A DNA stretch of 45,939 nt from JARYGU01 sp033795365 (GTDB lineage Bacteria > Pseudomonadota > Alphaproteobacteria > Rhizobiales > Rhizobiaceae): contig JARYGU010000032.1 of assembly GCA_033795365.1 (NCBI GenBank), positions 1 through 45,939 of the forward strand, given 5' to 3'. Below are positions 1-6,968 of the stretch, one piece after another; position 1 is the stretch's first letter; each line of letters opens with the position of its first letter. The position numbers and the translations under genes are program-made. Under the pieces are notes generated by a model. It was not told where the DNA came from and made no database searches. It saw only the letters and a program-made list of their open reading frames with translations.

Positions 1-354
1 GGCGGTGAGTTCACCGGCGCGCAACAGCCGGGCCAGCGTCTGCGCATCGCGGCGGTCGGTTTTTACACGATCATTCGGCCGACGCGGCATCGAGGACGGC
101 GAGATCACGACGCAGTCGATCCCGAGGCTCTTCAGAAAACGATAGATCACGAACCCGCATGGGCCGGCCTCGTAGCAGACCTTCAGCGGCGCGCCGTCCT
201 TGCCGATGCTCGCCAGCGCCTTGCGCAACACCTCGCAGTCATTGGCGACGGTCCCAAAGAACCGGATTTCACGATCTCCACCCTCATCGGCGACGGCAAT
301 CGATATCGTGTCCCGATGAACATCAAGGCCGATGAATTTTGTCGAAATGGTCAT
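1..354 (-). mobile_element. IS110-family transposase, N-terminal 118 residues (cut by window edge)
   Basis: The reverse strand from an ATG at 354 reads 118 codons without a stop to the window edge. It shows the DEDD N-terminal catalytic domain of IS110-type transposases: D11 in GLDVH, E62 in CYEAG, and D100 and D103 in KTDRRDA. IS110 enzymes move their element by a RuvC-like DEDD nuclease plus a C-terminal serine-containing domain, which lies outside the window. Only the start of the gene is present, so whether it is intact cannot be judged. The 137 bases between its start and the TetR gene should hold one IS end, but I could not place that end. An imperfect inverted repeat at 369-392 (arms GTTGCACATT and AATGCACAAC) lies in this stretch. 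Confidence 0.9.
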
Positions 355-491
355 AGTCTCTTCCTTCCGTTGCACATTTCTCAATGCACAACATCCAGAA
401 ACCCCAGCGCGCGAGGCAAGTGACCATCATAGGGTCTCCAAATTAAGGCACGAACGAACGGCAACAATGGGGGTGGATTCCCGAACGCAGC

Positions 492-1118
492 TTAGGAGGC
501 GGAATCGCAGAATAGCGGCCGTTCAGCAAATCCGAGCAGCAACGTCTTCGCAATCTCTCGCGCATTCGAGGCAAGCGCCTCATCCGGCAGTTCGCCGGCG
601 GTCCAGAACGACAGAACCCCACGAAAGGCAAAGGCGAGCTGTTCCGGCAAACAGTGTAGCGCCTTCTGCCTGCTCGCCGCGATCAAGCCATCGCCGGCTC
701 CCAGGGCCAGCGACCATAAGGTCGTGGAGTGCGTCAGGACCTTTCCGGGGGACGGACCGGCCGTGCCGATCCACCCCATCACGGCTCGGTTTATCTCCGG
801 CTCCTCCAGCATCACCTCGACCGCCGTGTCGATCGCCAACAGCACCCTGCCGGCGGCATCGGCAGGCGGAGACATCTCGGCAAAGCGCTTGGCCATCGTA
901 TCGATCCGCCGCCCCGAAAGGGCATGCATGATCGCAGCCTTGCTCCCGAACTGATTGAACGGCGTCGCGAAACTGACCCCGGCTTCGGTCGCAAGGTCGC
1001 GCATCGAGAAATCGGCCTTGCCCCGGCGGAGCAGCCGTTCCGCCGCGTCCATCACGCGCTGGCGGAGCGGCTCCCCCCTCGCGGCGGTCGGATCTGCCTG
1101 GGTCTTGTTTCGTGTCAT
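492..1118 (-). CDS. TetR/AcrR-family transcriptional regulator
   Basis: 208 residues. The N-terminal 20-65 region is a TetR-type DNA-binding domain: a helix around VMDAAERLL, then FSMRDLATEAGVS as the helix-turn-helix, then FNQFGSKAAIMHAL. The C-terminal two thirds is a helical ligand/dimer domain without recognisable ligand specificity. It is transcribed divergently from a short-chain dehydrogenase gene 50 bp away, with a perfect 16-bp palindrome between them. By the usual logic of TetR pairs it represses itself and the neighbouring dehydrogenase and is released by an unknown, probably small hydrophobic, compound. The family assignment is secure; the target and inducer are inference. Confidence 0.9.
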   Translation of the reverse strand: MTRNKTQADPTAARGEPLRQRVMDAAERLLRRGKADFSMRDLATEAGVSFATPFNQFGSKAAIMHALSGRRIDTMAKRFAEMSPPADAAGRVLLAIDTAVEVMLEEPEINRAVMGWIGTAGPSPGKVLTHSTTLWSLALGAGDGLIAASRQKALHCLPEQLAFAFRGVLSFWTAGELPDEALASNAREIAKTLLLGFAERPLFCDSAS

Positions 1119-1126
1119 GTCTCTAT

Positions 1127-1142
1127 CTATATCATGATATAG
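1127..1142. promoter_or_regulatory. Perfect 16-bp palindrome, candidate TetR operator
   Basis: CTATATCATGATATAG is a perfect dyad in the divergent promoter region, 9 bp upstream of the TetR start and 27 bp upstream of the dehydrogenase start. Length, symmetry and position fit a TetR-family operator controlling both genes. The site is seen directly; its binding by the adjacent regulator is inferred. Confidence 0.7.
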
Positions 1143-1168
1143 TTTTAATCATAGCCCGGAGTTGTACC

Positions 1169-2008
1169 ATGGCTTCCACCCCCAAAACATTCCTCATCAC
1201 CGGCGTCAGTTCCTGCCTCGGACGAGCATTTGCCTCAGGCGCGCTTGAAGCGGGCCACCATGTGATCGGCACCGTGCGGCGGGAGGGCGACGCCGAGACC
1301 TTCGCCGCGCTCGCTCCCGATCGCGCTCACCCGGTCACGCTGGACGTGACCGATTTCGAGGCGATCCCGGCGGCTATCGCCGAAGCCGAACGACAGGGCG
1401 GTCCGATCGACGTGCTGGTGAACAATGCGGGTTATGGCCATGAGGGCGTGCTGGAGGAATCGTCGATGGACGATCTTCAGCGCCAGTTCGCCGCCAACGT
1501 CTTCGGACCCGTCGCGATGATCAAGGCGGTGCTGCCAGGCATGCGCGAGCGGCGGCGGGGCCATATCGTCAACGTCACGTCCATGGGCGGCTTCATCACC
1601 ATGCCCGGGATCACCTTCTATTGCGGAAGCAAATTCGCGCTCGAAGGCATCTCCGAAGCGCTCGGCAAGGAAGTGGCGCGCTTTGGAATTCGGGTGACGG
1701 CGCTCGCTCCCGGCCAATTCCGCACGGACTGGGCCGGACGCTCGATGGATCGCACACCGCGCAGCATTGCCGACTATGACGCGGTCATGGATCCGATCCG
1801 CGCCGCACGACAGGCCAAGAGCGGCAACCAACCAGGCGATCCAGCCAAGGCTGCGCAGGCGTTGCTCGCGCTGGTCGATGCCGAGAATCCGCCGGTGCGG
1901 CTGTTCCTGGGCGATGATGCACTTGGACTTGTCGAGCAGAAACTCGACGGGATGCGGGCCGAAATCGGCGCGTGGGAGGAGCTTTCGCGTTCAACCAGCT
2001 TCGCATGA
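1169..2008 (+). CDS. Short-chain dehydrogenase/reductase (classical SDR)
   Basis: 279 residues from the ATG at 1169; upstream in-frame starts exist but would run through the palindromic operator. The N-terminus carries the nucleotide-binding glycine motif as TGVSSCLG, then NNAG near residue 90, a catalytic Ser in VTSMGG, and the YxxxK pair in YCGSKFA. LAPGQFRTDW follows, as in classical NAD(P)-dependent SDRs that oxidise or reduce an alcohol/ketone. It acts in the cytoplasm on an unknown substrate. The divergent TetR gene probably controls it, and no partner gene follows. An arm-to-arm hairpin at 2031-2061 lies just downstream. Confidence 0.88.
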   Translation: MASTPKTFLITGVSSCLGRAFASGALEAGHHVIGTVRREGDAETFAALAPDRAHPVTLDVTDFEAIPAAIAEAERQGGPIDVLVNNAGYGHEGVLEESSMDDLQRQFAANVFGPVAMIKAVLPGMRERRRGHIVNVTSMGGFITMPGITFYCGSKFALEGISEALGKEVARFGIRVTALAPGQFRTDWAGRSMDRTPRSIADYDAVMDPIRAARQAKSGNQPGDPAKAAQALLALVDAENPPVRLFLGDDALGLVEQKLDGMRAEIGAWEELSRSTSFA

Positions 2009-2030
2009 TGAGCGCTTGAATCTACAGCAG

Positions 2031-2061
2031 CTTATGAAGGCGTTCCGCGCGTCTTCATAAG
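2031..2061. terminator. Hairpin between convergent genes, candidate bidirectional terminator
   Basis: CTTATGAAG (2031-2039) and CTTCATAAG (2053-2061) are perfect inverted copies, and the stem can be extended inward by about four more pairs. It sits between the stop of the dehydrogenase and the stop of the azoreductase on the other strand, where a shared terminator is expected. There is no clear T-run on either side, so intrinsic termination is not certain. The remaining bases to 2193 show nothing recognisable. Confidence 0.5.
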
Positions 2062-2193
2062 TCCGCTATGAGGTCGGAAGCTGCCGTCGCGGCTCTCAGC
2101 AAGATGCGACGACGGGCAGCGGCGATCTTGCGGCATGCCTGAACTCGGTGGAAGCAAGCGGGCTCCATCGGGGCGCCGCATACTCCCGATCAA

Positions 2194-2811
2194 TCAGGCT
2201 GCCGCAGCGCTATTGAGCTTCGGAATGACGGCGTCTATGAACGTGTCCATCGTTGCTTCACCCATATCCACGGCCTTGGCACCTTCGCCATGGATAACCC
2301 CCACGTCGGTGATGCCGAGGACGTTGAGAATGGCCTTGAGGTATCGCGGGGCAAAATTGAGGTGGTCGATGGGCGAGGCCTCGCCATAGATGCCGCCGGA
2401 CGCCAGCACCACGGTGGCTTTCTTGCCGATCAGCAGTCCCTTGCCGTCGAAGCCAAGCGTTACGCCCTTGCGCACGATGTGATCGATCCAGGCTTTGAGG
2501 CTGGCCGGGATATTGTAGTTGTAGACCGGCGTGGCGATGACAAGCTCGTCGGCTGCCAGCAATTCGGCAACCAGCGCGTCCGAGAGACGCAGCTGCTCGG
2601 CCATGTCCGCGGTATGGGCATGCGGTGGCGTGAAATAGGCCGATAACCACGGCATGGTCACGTGCGGCAGCGCATCCACGGCCAGGTCGCGCCGCACGAC
2701 CGCGCCATCCGGGTGCACCTCGAGCCAATTGGCGACAAGGCGTTTGGTCAGCTGACGGGAAATCGAAGCTTCGCCGCGCGCGCTGGTTTCGACAACGAGA
2801 AGGTTGGGCAT
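2194..2811 (-). CDS. azoR: FMN-dependent NADH-azoreductase (AzoR/AcpD family)
   Basis: 205 residues from the ATG at 2811, starting MPNLLVVETS, as is typical of the family. An open frame continues further upstream but overlaps the LysR gene and carries no family sequence, so it is not used. Flavodoxin-like fold: the N-terminal strand, then the FMN-binding ATPVYNYNIPASLKAWIDH segment near residues 95-115 and the ASGGIYG loop. Family members are dimeric FMN enzymes that use NAD(P)H to reduce quinones and azo dyes in the cytoplasm; quinone detoxification is the likely natural role. It is divergent from a LysR regulator 117 bp away, a common arrangement for an electrophile-induced reductase. Probably inherited as a two-gene cassette. 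Confidence 0.92.
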   Translation of the reverse strand: MPNLLVVETSARGEASISRQLTKRLVANWLEVHPDGAVVRRDLAVDALPHVTMPWLSAYFTPPHAHTADMAEQLRLSDALVAELLAADELVIATPVYNYNIPASLKAWIDHIVRKGVTLGFDGKGLLIGKKATVVLASGGIYGEASPIDHLNFAPRYLKAILNVLGITDVGVIHGEGAKAVDMGEATMDTFIDAVIPKLNSAAAA

Positions 2812-2924
2812 GGCGTCCTCAAGGTTTTGGGCTAAACAGCCGTGACAGATGCAGACGATATAAGGCTTTCCATCTAGCGGCAGAAGCGATAATAAAGCGA
2901 TCATCTCTATCGTCTCATGTGATG

Positions 2925-2934
2925 GATCATGATC
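2925..2934. promoter_or_regulatory. Palindrome GATCATGATC over the LysR start codon
   Basis: A perfect 10-bp palindrome covers the ATG at 2929 in the azoR/lysR divergent region. A second GATCAT lies 26 bp upstream at 2899-2904. LysR regulators commonly bind such dyads and repress their own gene. The site is short, so this is a tentative operator. Confidence 0.3.
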
Positions 2935-3828
2935 GGCACTCTCAGCCTCGACCAGTTGCGCATTCTGGTGACAATTGCTGATGCCGGCAGCTTTTCGGCG
3001 GCCGGGCGGCAATTGCGCCGTGCGCAATCGGCAATCAGCCAGTCGGTGGCGACATTGGAAGCCGCTCAGGGCGTCCAGCTCTTTGACCGCAGCACCCATC
3101 GCCCCCGCCTGACTGAAACGGGCCGGGTTCTGGTCGATCAGGCCCGGCTGGTGCTTTCGAGCGCGGCGCGCTTCGAGGCCGTCGCGACCGGGGCGCGAGG
3201 CGGGGTCGAGCCCGAGCTTGCCCTGGCCATAGATCCGCTGGTGCCCACCGCCCCGCTCATCGAAAGCCTGCGCGCGCTGCACGAGGCCTATCCGCATCTT
3301 GCCGTCAGCTTCTCGACTGAGGGCCTGGGTGGGGCGCTGCGTCGTTTACGCAGCGGCGACGTCGCACTGGCCTTCTGCCTGCTGCTGCCGGTGGTGCCCG
3401 AGGACGTCGTGGCTTCGCCGCTGCTGCGCGTGGCGCTGACGCCCGTGGTCAGCGCCGAACACCCATTGGCAGCGCTTGGCCGTCCGGCAACCCGCGACGA
3501 CCTGGAGCGCCATATCCAGCTGGTCCTGTCCGACCCCGTCGATCGGGAAGCGAACAATTACGGCCTGGCCAGCGCCACGCGGTGGCGCTTTGTCGACCTC
3601 GGCCGCAGACTGGATTTCCTGCTGGCCGGCTTCGGCTGGTGCAGGATGCCGGAGCATCTGATTGCCGATCATCTCGCAGCCGGCGATCTGGTTCGGCTCG
3701 AGCTGGCCGAAGATGCCCGTGACCCGGCAGACGCCCTGACCATCTACGCCGCCCGCATGGCGGACCATGAACCCGGCCCGGCCGGCCGGTGGCTCCTTAA
3801 CGACCTGCAGGTCCGGCTGTCGCTCTGA
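2929..3828 (+). CDS. LysR-family transcriptional regulator
   Basis: 299 residues, the usual family length. The N-terminal winged HTH spans about residues 5-65 (LDQLRILVTIADAGSFSAAG, RAQSAISQSVATLE, LFDRS, LTETGRVL). The remaining 210 residues form a periplasmic-binding-protein-like effector domain starting around ELALAIDPLVP. It is transcribed away from azoR with 117 bp between the starts, so it is likely the activator or repressor of that reductase, responding to a quinone, azo compound or redox signal. The start at 2929 lies inside a palindrome and has only a weak Shine-Dalgarno sequence. Effector unknown. Confidence 0.9.
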   Translation: MIGTLSLDQLRILVTIADAGSFSAAGRQLRRAQSAISQSVATLEAAQGVQLFDRSTHRPRLTETGRVLVDQARLVLSSAARFEAVATGARGGVEPELALAIDPLVPTAPLIESLRALHEAYPHLAVSFSTEGLGGALRRLRSGDVALAFCLLLPVVPEDVVASPLLRVALTPVVSAEHPLAALGRPATRDDLERHIQLVLSDPVDREANNYGLASATRWRFVDLGRRLDFLLAGFGWCRMPEHLIADHLAAGDLVRLELAEDARDPADALTIYAARMADHEPGPAGRWLLNDLQVRLSL

Positions 3829-3871
3829 TCCGGTCAAACACTTGTCGTCAGTATCGCCTAATCCCTGAAAG

Positions 3872-3919
3872 ATACCGGAAGAGCCGCGATGAACGCGGTC
3901 AAAGCCGGCTCTTCGGTAT
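3872..3919. terminator. Large imperfect hairpin downstream of the LysR gene
   Basis: Left arm ATACCGGAAGAGCCG (3872-3886) pairs with right arm CGGCTCTTCGGTAT, ending at 3919, with one bulged G. A second possible stem CCGCG/CGCGG (3884-3888 and 3894-3898) competes for the loop. No poly-T follows. It lies between the regulator and the tRNA gene and may stop transcripts from either side, or may mark an island boundary. Confidence 0.4.
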
Positions 3920-3987
3920 TAGTCGCACTGTCGCCAACGTCCGCAATCGGCGGCGATATCGCGCCATAGAGGGCAATCGGCGGTGTT

Positions 3988-4077
3988 TGGCGGACAGAGA
4001 GGGATTCGAACCCTCGATAGAGTTTCCCCTATACACGCGTTCCAGGCGTGCGCCTTCAACCACTCGGCCACCTGTCC
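3988..4077 (-). tRNA. tRNA-Ser (anticodon GGA)
   Basis: The reverse strand folds as a 90-nt class II tRNA. The acceptor GGACAGG pairs with CTGTCC, with discriminator G and an encoded CCA at the low-coordinate end. The D-arm has GAGTGGTTGAAGGC. The anticodon stem CACGC/GCGTG closes the 7-base loop CTGGAAC, giving anticodon GGA. There is a long variable arm typical of tRNA-Ser, and T-arm GGTTCGAATCC. It reads UCC and UCU codons. Its 3' end points toward the accessory genes at 0.5-3.8 kb, the usual orientation for an integration target, though no repeated 3' tRNA fragment was found in the window. Confidence 0.97.
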
Positions 4078-4147
4078 GTCCGCTCGCTGCCGGCGGTCAA
4101 CCCGGCGCGGACCGCTTTCCTGTTTCCATTTCGGCGGGACGGCGCGA

Positions 4148-4175
4148 TATATACTCAGGATGGCGGCGGGATCAA
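4148..4175 (-). promoter_or_regulatory. Sigma-70-type promoter for tRNA-Ser
   Basis: On the minus strand TTGATC (4175-4170) and TATATA (4153-4148) are separated by 16 bases, a good vegetative promoter, about 70 bp upstream of the mature tRNA 5' end. Position and strand fit transcription of the tRNA gene. The rest of the 4078-4316 gap shows no further feature. Confidence 0.6.
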
Positions 4176-4316
4176 CCGGTTTCTGACAGTTTTTTGACTT
4201 CCCCCGCAGATGCCCGTCCGGCGGGATTGCAAGCGGATATCCGCATGCCTATCTTTGAGGCCAGCAGATGATGAAAGCCGCCCGAAACGGTCCGGCCCGC
4301 ATTGAGCGCGATGGTG

Positions 4317-4637
4317 ATGGTGCGATTCCTGTTCCGGTTTGCGAGCCTTTTGGCGCTTGTCCTCGCGGTCATGGCCGGAACGATAGACGCCATACAGTCC
4401 GTCTCCGCATCCGAACCCGTGCTGACGCCGCTTGCGGTGGCCTGGAGTGCAGCAAGCCCTTCGACGCTCGCCATCGTTGCGGATACCATCATGAACCGTC
4501 TCCATCCCTATCTCTGGAACCCGACGGCCATGTGGATCCTCTCGCAACCAGCATTCGCGGTCTTTCTGGCGCTTGCGCTCGTTTTCTGGATGATCGGCTA
4601 CAAGCGGGTCCCGGCTGCCGGGCGTTTCGCCGCCTGA
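4317..4637 (+). CDS. Small membrane protein of unknown function
   Basis: 106 residues from the ATG at 4317; an ATG two codons earlier (4311) or a TTG at 4302 are alternatives, and none has a strong ribosome site. An N-terminal hydrophobic segment (FLFRFASLLALVLAVMAG) and a C-terminal one (FAVFLALALVFWMIGY) flank a roughly 55-residue loop containing SVSASEPVLTPLAVAW. So it is predicted to span the inner membrane twice, with both ends on the cytoplasmic side and the loop in the periplasm. It resembles conserved hypothetical proteins that I associate with rhizobia. It sits 46 bp upstream of msrA on the same strand and may be cotranscribed with it. No function can be named. Confidence 0.7.
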   Translation: MVRFLFRFASLLALVLAVMAGTIDAIQSVSASEPVLTPLAVAWSAASPSTLAIVADTIMNRLHPYLWNPTAMWILSQPAFAVFLALALVFWMIGYKRVPAAGRFAA

Positions 4638-4683
4638 CCTTCATCTTCCCGGCCGCGCTTGGCGGCATGGCAAGGAGGCCATT

Positions 4684-5334
4684 ATGTTCCTGATCGACAT
4701 GTTCAACAAGAAAACCACGATGCCCTCGCCGACAGACGCTCTTCCGGGGCGGCCGGAGGAAATTCCGACGGCGCAGACGCATTTCGTCAACGGCCGGGCG
4801 CTGAAGGGTCCTTATCCCGAAGGCACGCGCTCGATCCTCCTCGGCATGGGCTGCTTCTGGGGCGCCGAGCGGCTCTACTGGCAGATGCCCGGCGTCTGGG
4901 TGACCGCGGTCGGCTATTCAGGCGGTTTCACGCCCAATCCGACCTATCAGGAGACGACGACCGGCCTGACGGGCCATGCGGAGGTCGTGCTGGTCGTCTA
5001 TGATCCGCAAGCCGTCGCGCTCGAAACGCTGCTCAAGACCTTCTTCGAAGCGCATGATCCGACCCAGGGCATGCGCCAGGGCAACGATATCGGCACGACC
5101 TACCGTTCGGCGATCTACGCGGCCGACGAGGACCAGCTTACGACCGCACGGCGCATGCGCGACGAATATCAATCCGCGCTCGCCGCCTCCGGCCATAAAG
5201 GACGCGTGACGACGGAGATCGGAAAGGCGGGAGCCTTCTATTTCGCCGATGCGAGCCACCAGCAGTATCTTGCGAAGAATCCCGGCGGCTATTGCGGCCT
5301 GCGAGGCACGGGCGTCGCCTGCGCCATCGGCTGA
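4684..5334 (+). CDS. msrA: Peptide-methionine (S)-S-oxide reductase MsrA
   Basis: 216 residues, with AAGGAGG a few bases before the ATG as a strong ribosome site. The catalytic motif GCFWGAER lies near residues 56-63, with the nucleophilic Cys, followed by GYSGGFTPNPTYQE, GHAEVVLVVYDP and FFEAHDPTQ, all hallmarks of MsrA. A C-terminal GYCGLRGTGVAC supplies resolving cysteines. MsrA reduces methionine S-sulfoxide, free or in proteins, with thioredoxin as donor. The protein has about 45 residues before the catalytic domain and no signal peptide, so it is cytoplasmic. A strong intrinsic terminator follows at 5349-5380. Confidence 0.96.
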   Translation: MFLIDMFNKKTTMPSPTDALPGRPEEIPTAQTHFVNGRALKGPYPEGTRSILLGMGCFWGAERLYWQMPGVWVTAVGYSGGFTPNPTYQETTTGLTGHAEVVLVVYDPQAVALETLLKTFFEAHDPTQGMRQGNDIGTTYRSAIYAADEDQLTTARRMRDEYQSALAASGHKGRVTTEIGKAGAFYFADASHQQYLAKNPGGYCGLRGTGVACAIG

Positions 5335-5348
5335 TGCGGGAGCCGAGG

Positions 5349-5390
5349 GCCGGCCGCAGCAAAGGCGCTGCGGCCGGCTTTCGCGATTTT
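5349..5390 (+). terminator. Intrinsic terminator of msrA
   Basis: A 12-bp GC-rich stem, GCCGGCCGCAGC (5349-5360) with GCTGCGGCCGGC (5367-5378), closes a 6-base loop. It is followed by TTTCGCGATTTTT. It lies 15 bp after the msrA stop and ends the small membrane protein/msrA unit. Confidence 0.85.
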
Positions 5391-5396
5391 TACCAA

Positions 5397-5424
5397 TTGA
5401 AAAATTTCTGGTGAATTTTTCCAA
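5397..5424. promoter_or_regulatory. AT-rich inverted repeat upstream of the nucleoside-binding-protein gene
   Basis: TTGAAAAATT (5397-5406) and AATTTTTCCAA (5414-5424) are inverted copies with one extra base, standing out as AT-rich in GC-rich DNA. It lies about 120 bp before the BMP-family gene and after the msrA terminator, so it is a candidate operator for the uptake system. The regulator is not encoded nearby. No riboswitch was recognised in the 120-base leader. Confidence 0.4.
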
Positions 5425-5545
5425 TCGACATGCAAGGATGAATGCAGCCTCACCCAAGGGAACGGGTCGGTGGCTCCGCAGACAGGCTCGTCAAAGAGCG
5501 TGCGGGAGGACCCGATAAGATCAACAGCGACAACAGGGCTGCACA

Positions 5546-6538
5546 ATGAAAAGAACCCTTCTCACCCTTCTCGCCACGGCCGCGATGTCCGCGACGGCGC
5601 TGGCAGCGGATATCAAGCCCGCGATCATCTACGATCTCGGTGGAAAATTCGACAAATCCTTCAATGAAGCCGCCTATATGGGTGCGGAGAAGTTCAAGAC
5701 CGAGACCGGTATCGCATACCGCGATTTCGAAATCGCCAACGATGCCCAGCGCGAGCAGGCGCTGCGCCGGTTTGCCGGCGACGGCAACAACCCGATCGTG
5801 ATGGCCGGCTTCAACTGGGCGGCCGCACTGGAAAAAATCGCGCCGGAATATCCCGACACCAAGTTCGCCATCATCGACATGGTCGTCGACAAGCCGAACG
5901 TCCGCTCCGTCGTCTTCCAGGAGCAGGAAGGCTCCTGGCTGGTGGGCGTGCTTGCCGGCATGGCCTCGAAATCGAAGACCGTCAGCTTCATCGGCGGCAT
6001 GGATATTCCGCTGATCCATAAATTCGCCTGCGGCTATATCGGCGGCGCCAAGTCGACCGGCGCCGATGTGAAGGTGCTCGAAGCCTATACCGGTACCACC
6101 CCCGACGCGTGGAACGACCCGGTCAAGGGCGGCGAGATCGCCAAGTCGCAGTTCGACCAGGGCTCTGACGTCGTCTACCACGCCGCCGGCGGCACCGGCG
6201 TCGGCATTCTCCAGGCGGCCGCAGACGCGGGCAAGCTCGGCATCGGCGTCGATTCCAACCAGAATATGCTGCATCCCGGCAAGGTGCTGACCTCCATGCT
6301 CAAGCGCGTCGACGTCGCGGTCTACGATGCCTTCGTGTCGGCGAAGGACGACAAGTTCGAGCCGGGCATCAACATTCTCGGCCTCAAGGAAGACGGCGTC
6401 GGCTATGCGCTCGACGAGAACAATGCCTCGCTGATCACCGACGAGATGAAGACGGCCGTCGAGAAGGCGAAGGCGGACATCATCGCGGGCACGGTGAAGG
6501 TTCACGACTATATGTCGGACGAATCCTGCCCCTATTGA
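5546..6538 (+). CDS. BMP-family nucleoside ABC transporter, substrate-binding protein
   Basis: 330 residues. A signal peptide (MKRTLLTLLATAAMSATALAA) without lipobox cysteine is followed by the BMP/PnrA fold: IYDLGGKFDKSFNEAAY near the start of the mature protein, a GFNWAAAL loop, FQEQEGSWLVGVLAGMASK, GGMDIPLIHKFACGY and VVYHAAGGTGVGILQAA. Related proteins (PnrA, TmpC, BmpA) bind purine and other nucleosides for import. It would feed the ATPase and two permeases at 7.1-10.7 kb. Those are separated from it by slyX on the other strand, and the gene has its own terminator at 6550-6580, so it can be expressed at a different level from the membrane subunits. Confidence 0.93.
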   Translation: MKRTLLTLLATAAMSATALAADIKPAIIYDLGGKFDKSFNEAAYMGAEKFKTETGIAYRDFEIANDAQREQALRRFAGDGNNPIVMAGFNWAAALEKIAPEYPDTKFAIIDMVVDKPNVRSVVFQEQEGSWLVGVLAGMASKSKTVSFIGGMDIPLIHKFACGYIGGAKSTGADVKVLEAYTGTTPDAWNDPVKGGEIAKSQFDQGSDVVYHAAGGTGVGILQAAADAGKLGIGVDSNQNMLHPGKVLTSMLKRVDVAVYDAFVSAKDDKFEPGINILGLKEDGVGYALDENNASLITDEMKTAVEKAKADIIAGTVKVHDYMSDESCPY

Positions 6539-6549
6539 TGACGAAGAGC

Positions 6550-6580
6550 AAAAAGCCCGTTCCGGTGGAGCGGGCTTTTT
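6550..6580 (+). terminator. Intrinsic terminator after the substrate-binding protein gene
   Basis: AAAAAGCCCG and CGGGCTTTTT form a perfect stem around TTCCGGTGGAG and end in a T-run, 12 bp after the stop codon. The symmetrical A/T flanks let it serve slyX (minus strand, ending at 6604) as well. Confidence 0.9.
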
Positions 6581-6603
6581 CTCGTTTCAAGCATGAAGCG
6601 GCA

Positions 6604-6834
6604 TCAATAATGCGGCGGACGGGCAATCGGCGGCGCTTCGAGCGACTGCTCCTCCAGCGCCAGGAAACGTTCCGTCAGCCGGTCCAGCTTGGATCGCATC
6701 TGCTCGATCGTCTTCCATTGCTCGGCGAGCTGGTCCGAAAGCTCTTCGATCGTGCGCGCCTGATGGGCGACATGTTCCTCGAGCGCGGAAATCCGGGCGC
6801 GGCTGTCGTTTTCGGCTTTGGTCGGGCTTGTCAT
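6604..6834 (-). CDS. slyX: SlyX-family protein
   Basis: 76 residues, with heptad-like coiled coil over residues 13-60 (ISALEEHVAHQARTIEEL, LAEQWKTIEQM, LDRLTERFLALEE) and the conserved C-terminal PPHY, which together define the SlyX family. The biochemical role is unknown; the name comes from linkage to slyD in enterics. Here it lies on the minus strand, between the binding-protein gene and the ATPase gene of the nucleoside importer, with no evident link to nucleosides. Confidence 0.88.
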   Translation of the reverse strand: MTSPTKAENDSRARISALEEHVAHQARTIEELSDQLAEQWKTIEQMRSKLDRLTERFLALEEQSLEAPPIARPPHY

Positions 6835-6942
6835 GGGTCATATCCAGGAGAGTTCGTTCGGATAGGCGCCTCCGCCATATCCGGCGCAATGATGGTGGAC
6901 AAGCGGAGCGGAAGCAACAAGACTGCGGTGCTGACCCATAGT

Positions 6943-6968
6943 CCCTTAAACCGGGATCGTTTGAAGGG
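6943..6968. promoter_or_regulatory. Inverted repeat upstream of the nucleoside ABC operon
   Basis: CCCTTAAAC (6943-6951) and GTTTGAAGGG (6959-6968) pair over nine bases with a single bulge. The site lies about 110 bp before the ATPase start in the slyX/ATPase divergent region. It could be an operator for the uptake-catabolism operon or a leader hairpin. It does not resemble the AT-rich repeat upstream of the binding-protein gene, so the two units may not share a regulator. Confidence 0.4.

Noticed and set aside
2812..3297. N-terminal extension of the azoreductase to 367 residues
   Set aside because: The extra region is antisense to lysR and unlike any flavodoxin-family sequence; the ATG at 2811 gives the standard length.
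3983..4271. Overlapping open frames of 67 and 94 codons across the tRNA-Ser
   Set aside because: They read the antisense of the tRNA, giving the well-known spurious translation containing EGFEPSI or RGIRTL; no real protein is supported.
5425..5545. Possible riboswitch in the leader of the nucleoside-binding-protein gene
   Set aside because: A purine-sensing leader would make sense here, but I could find none of the conserved core of known purine riboswitches.
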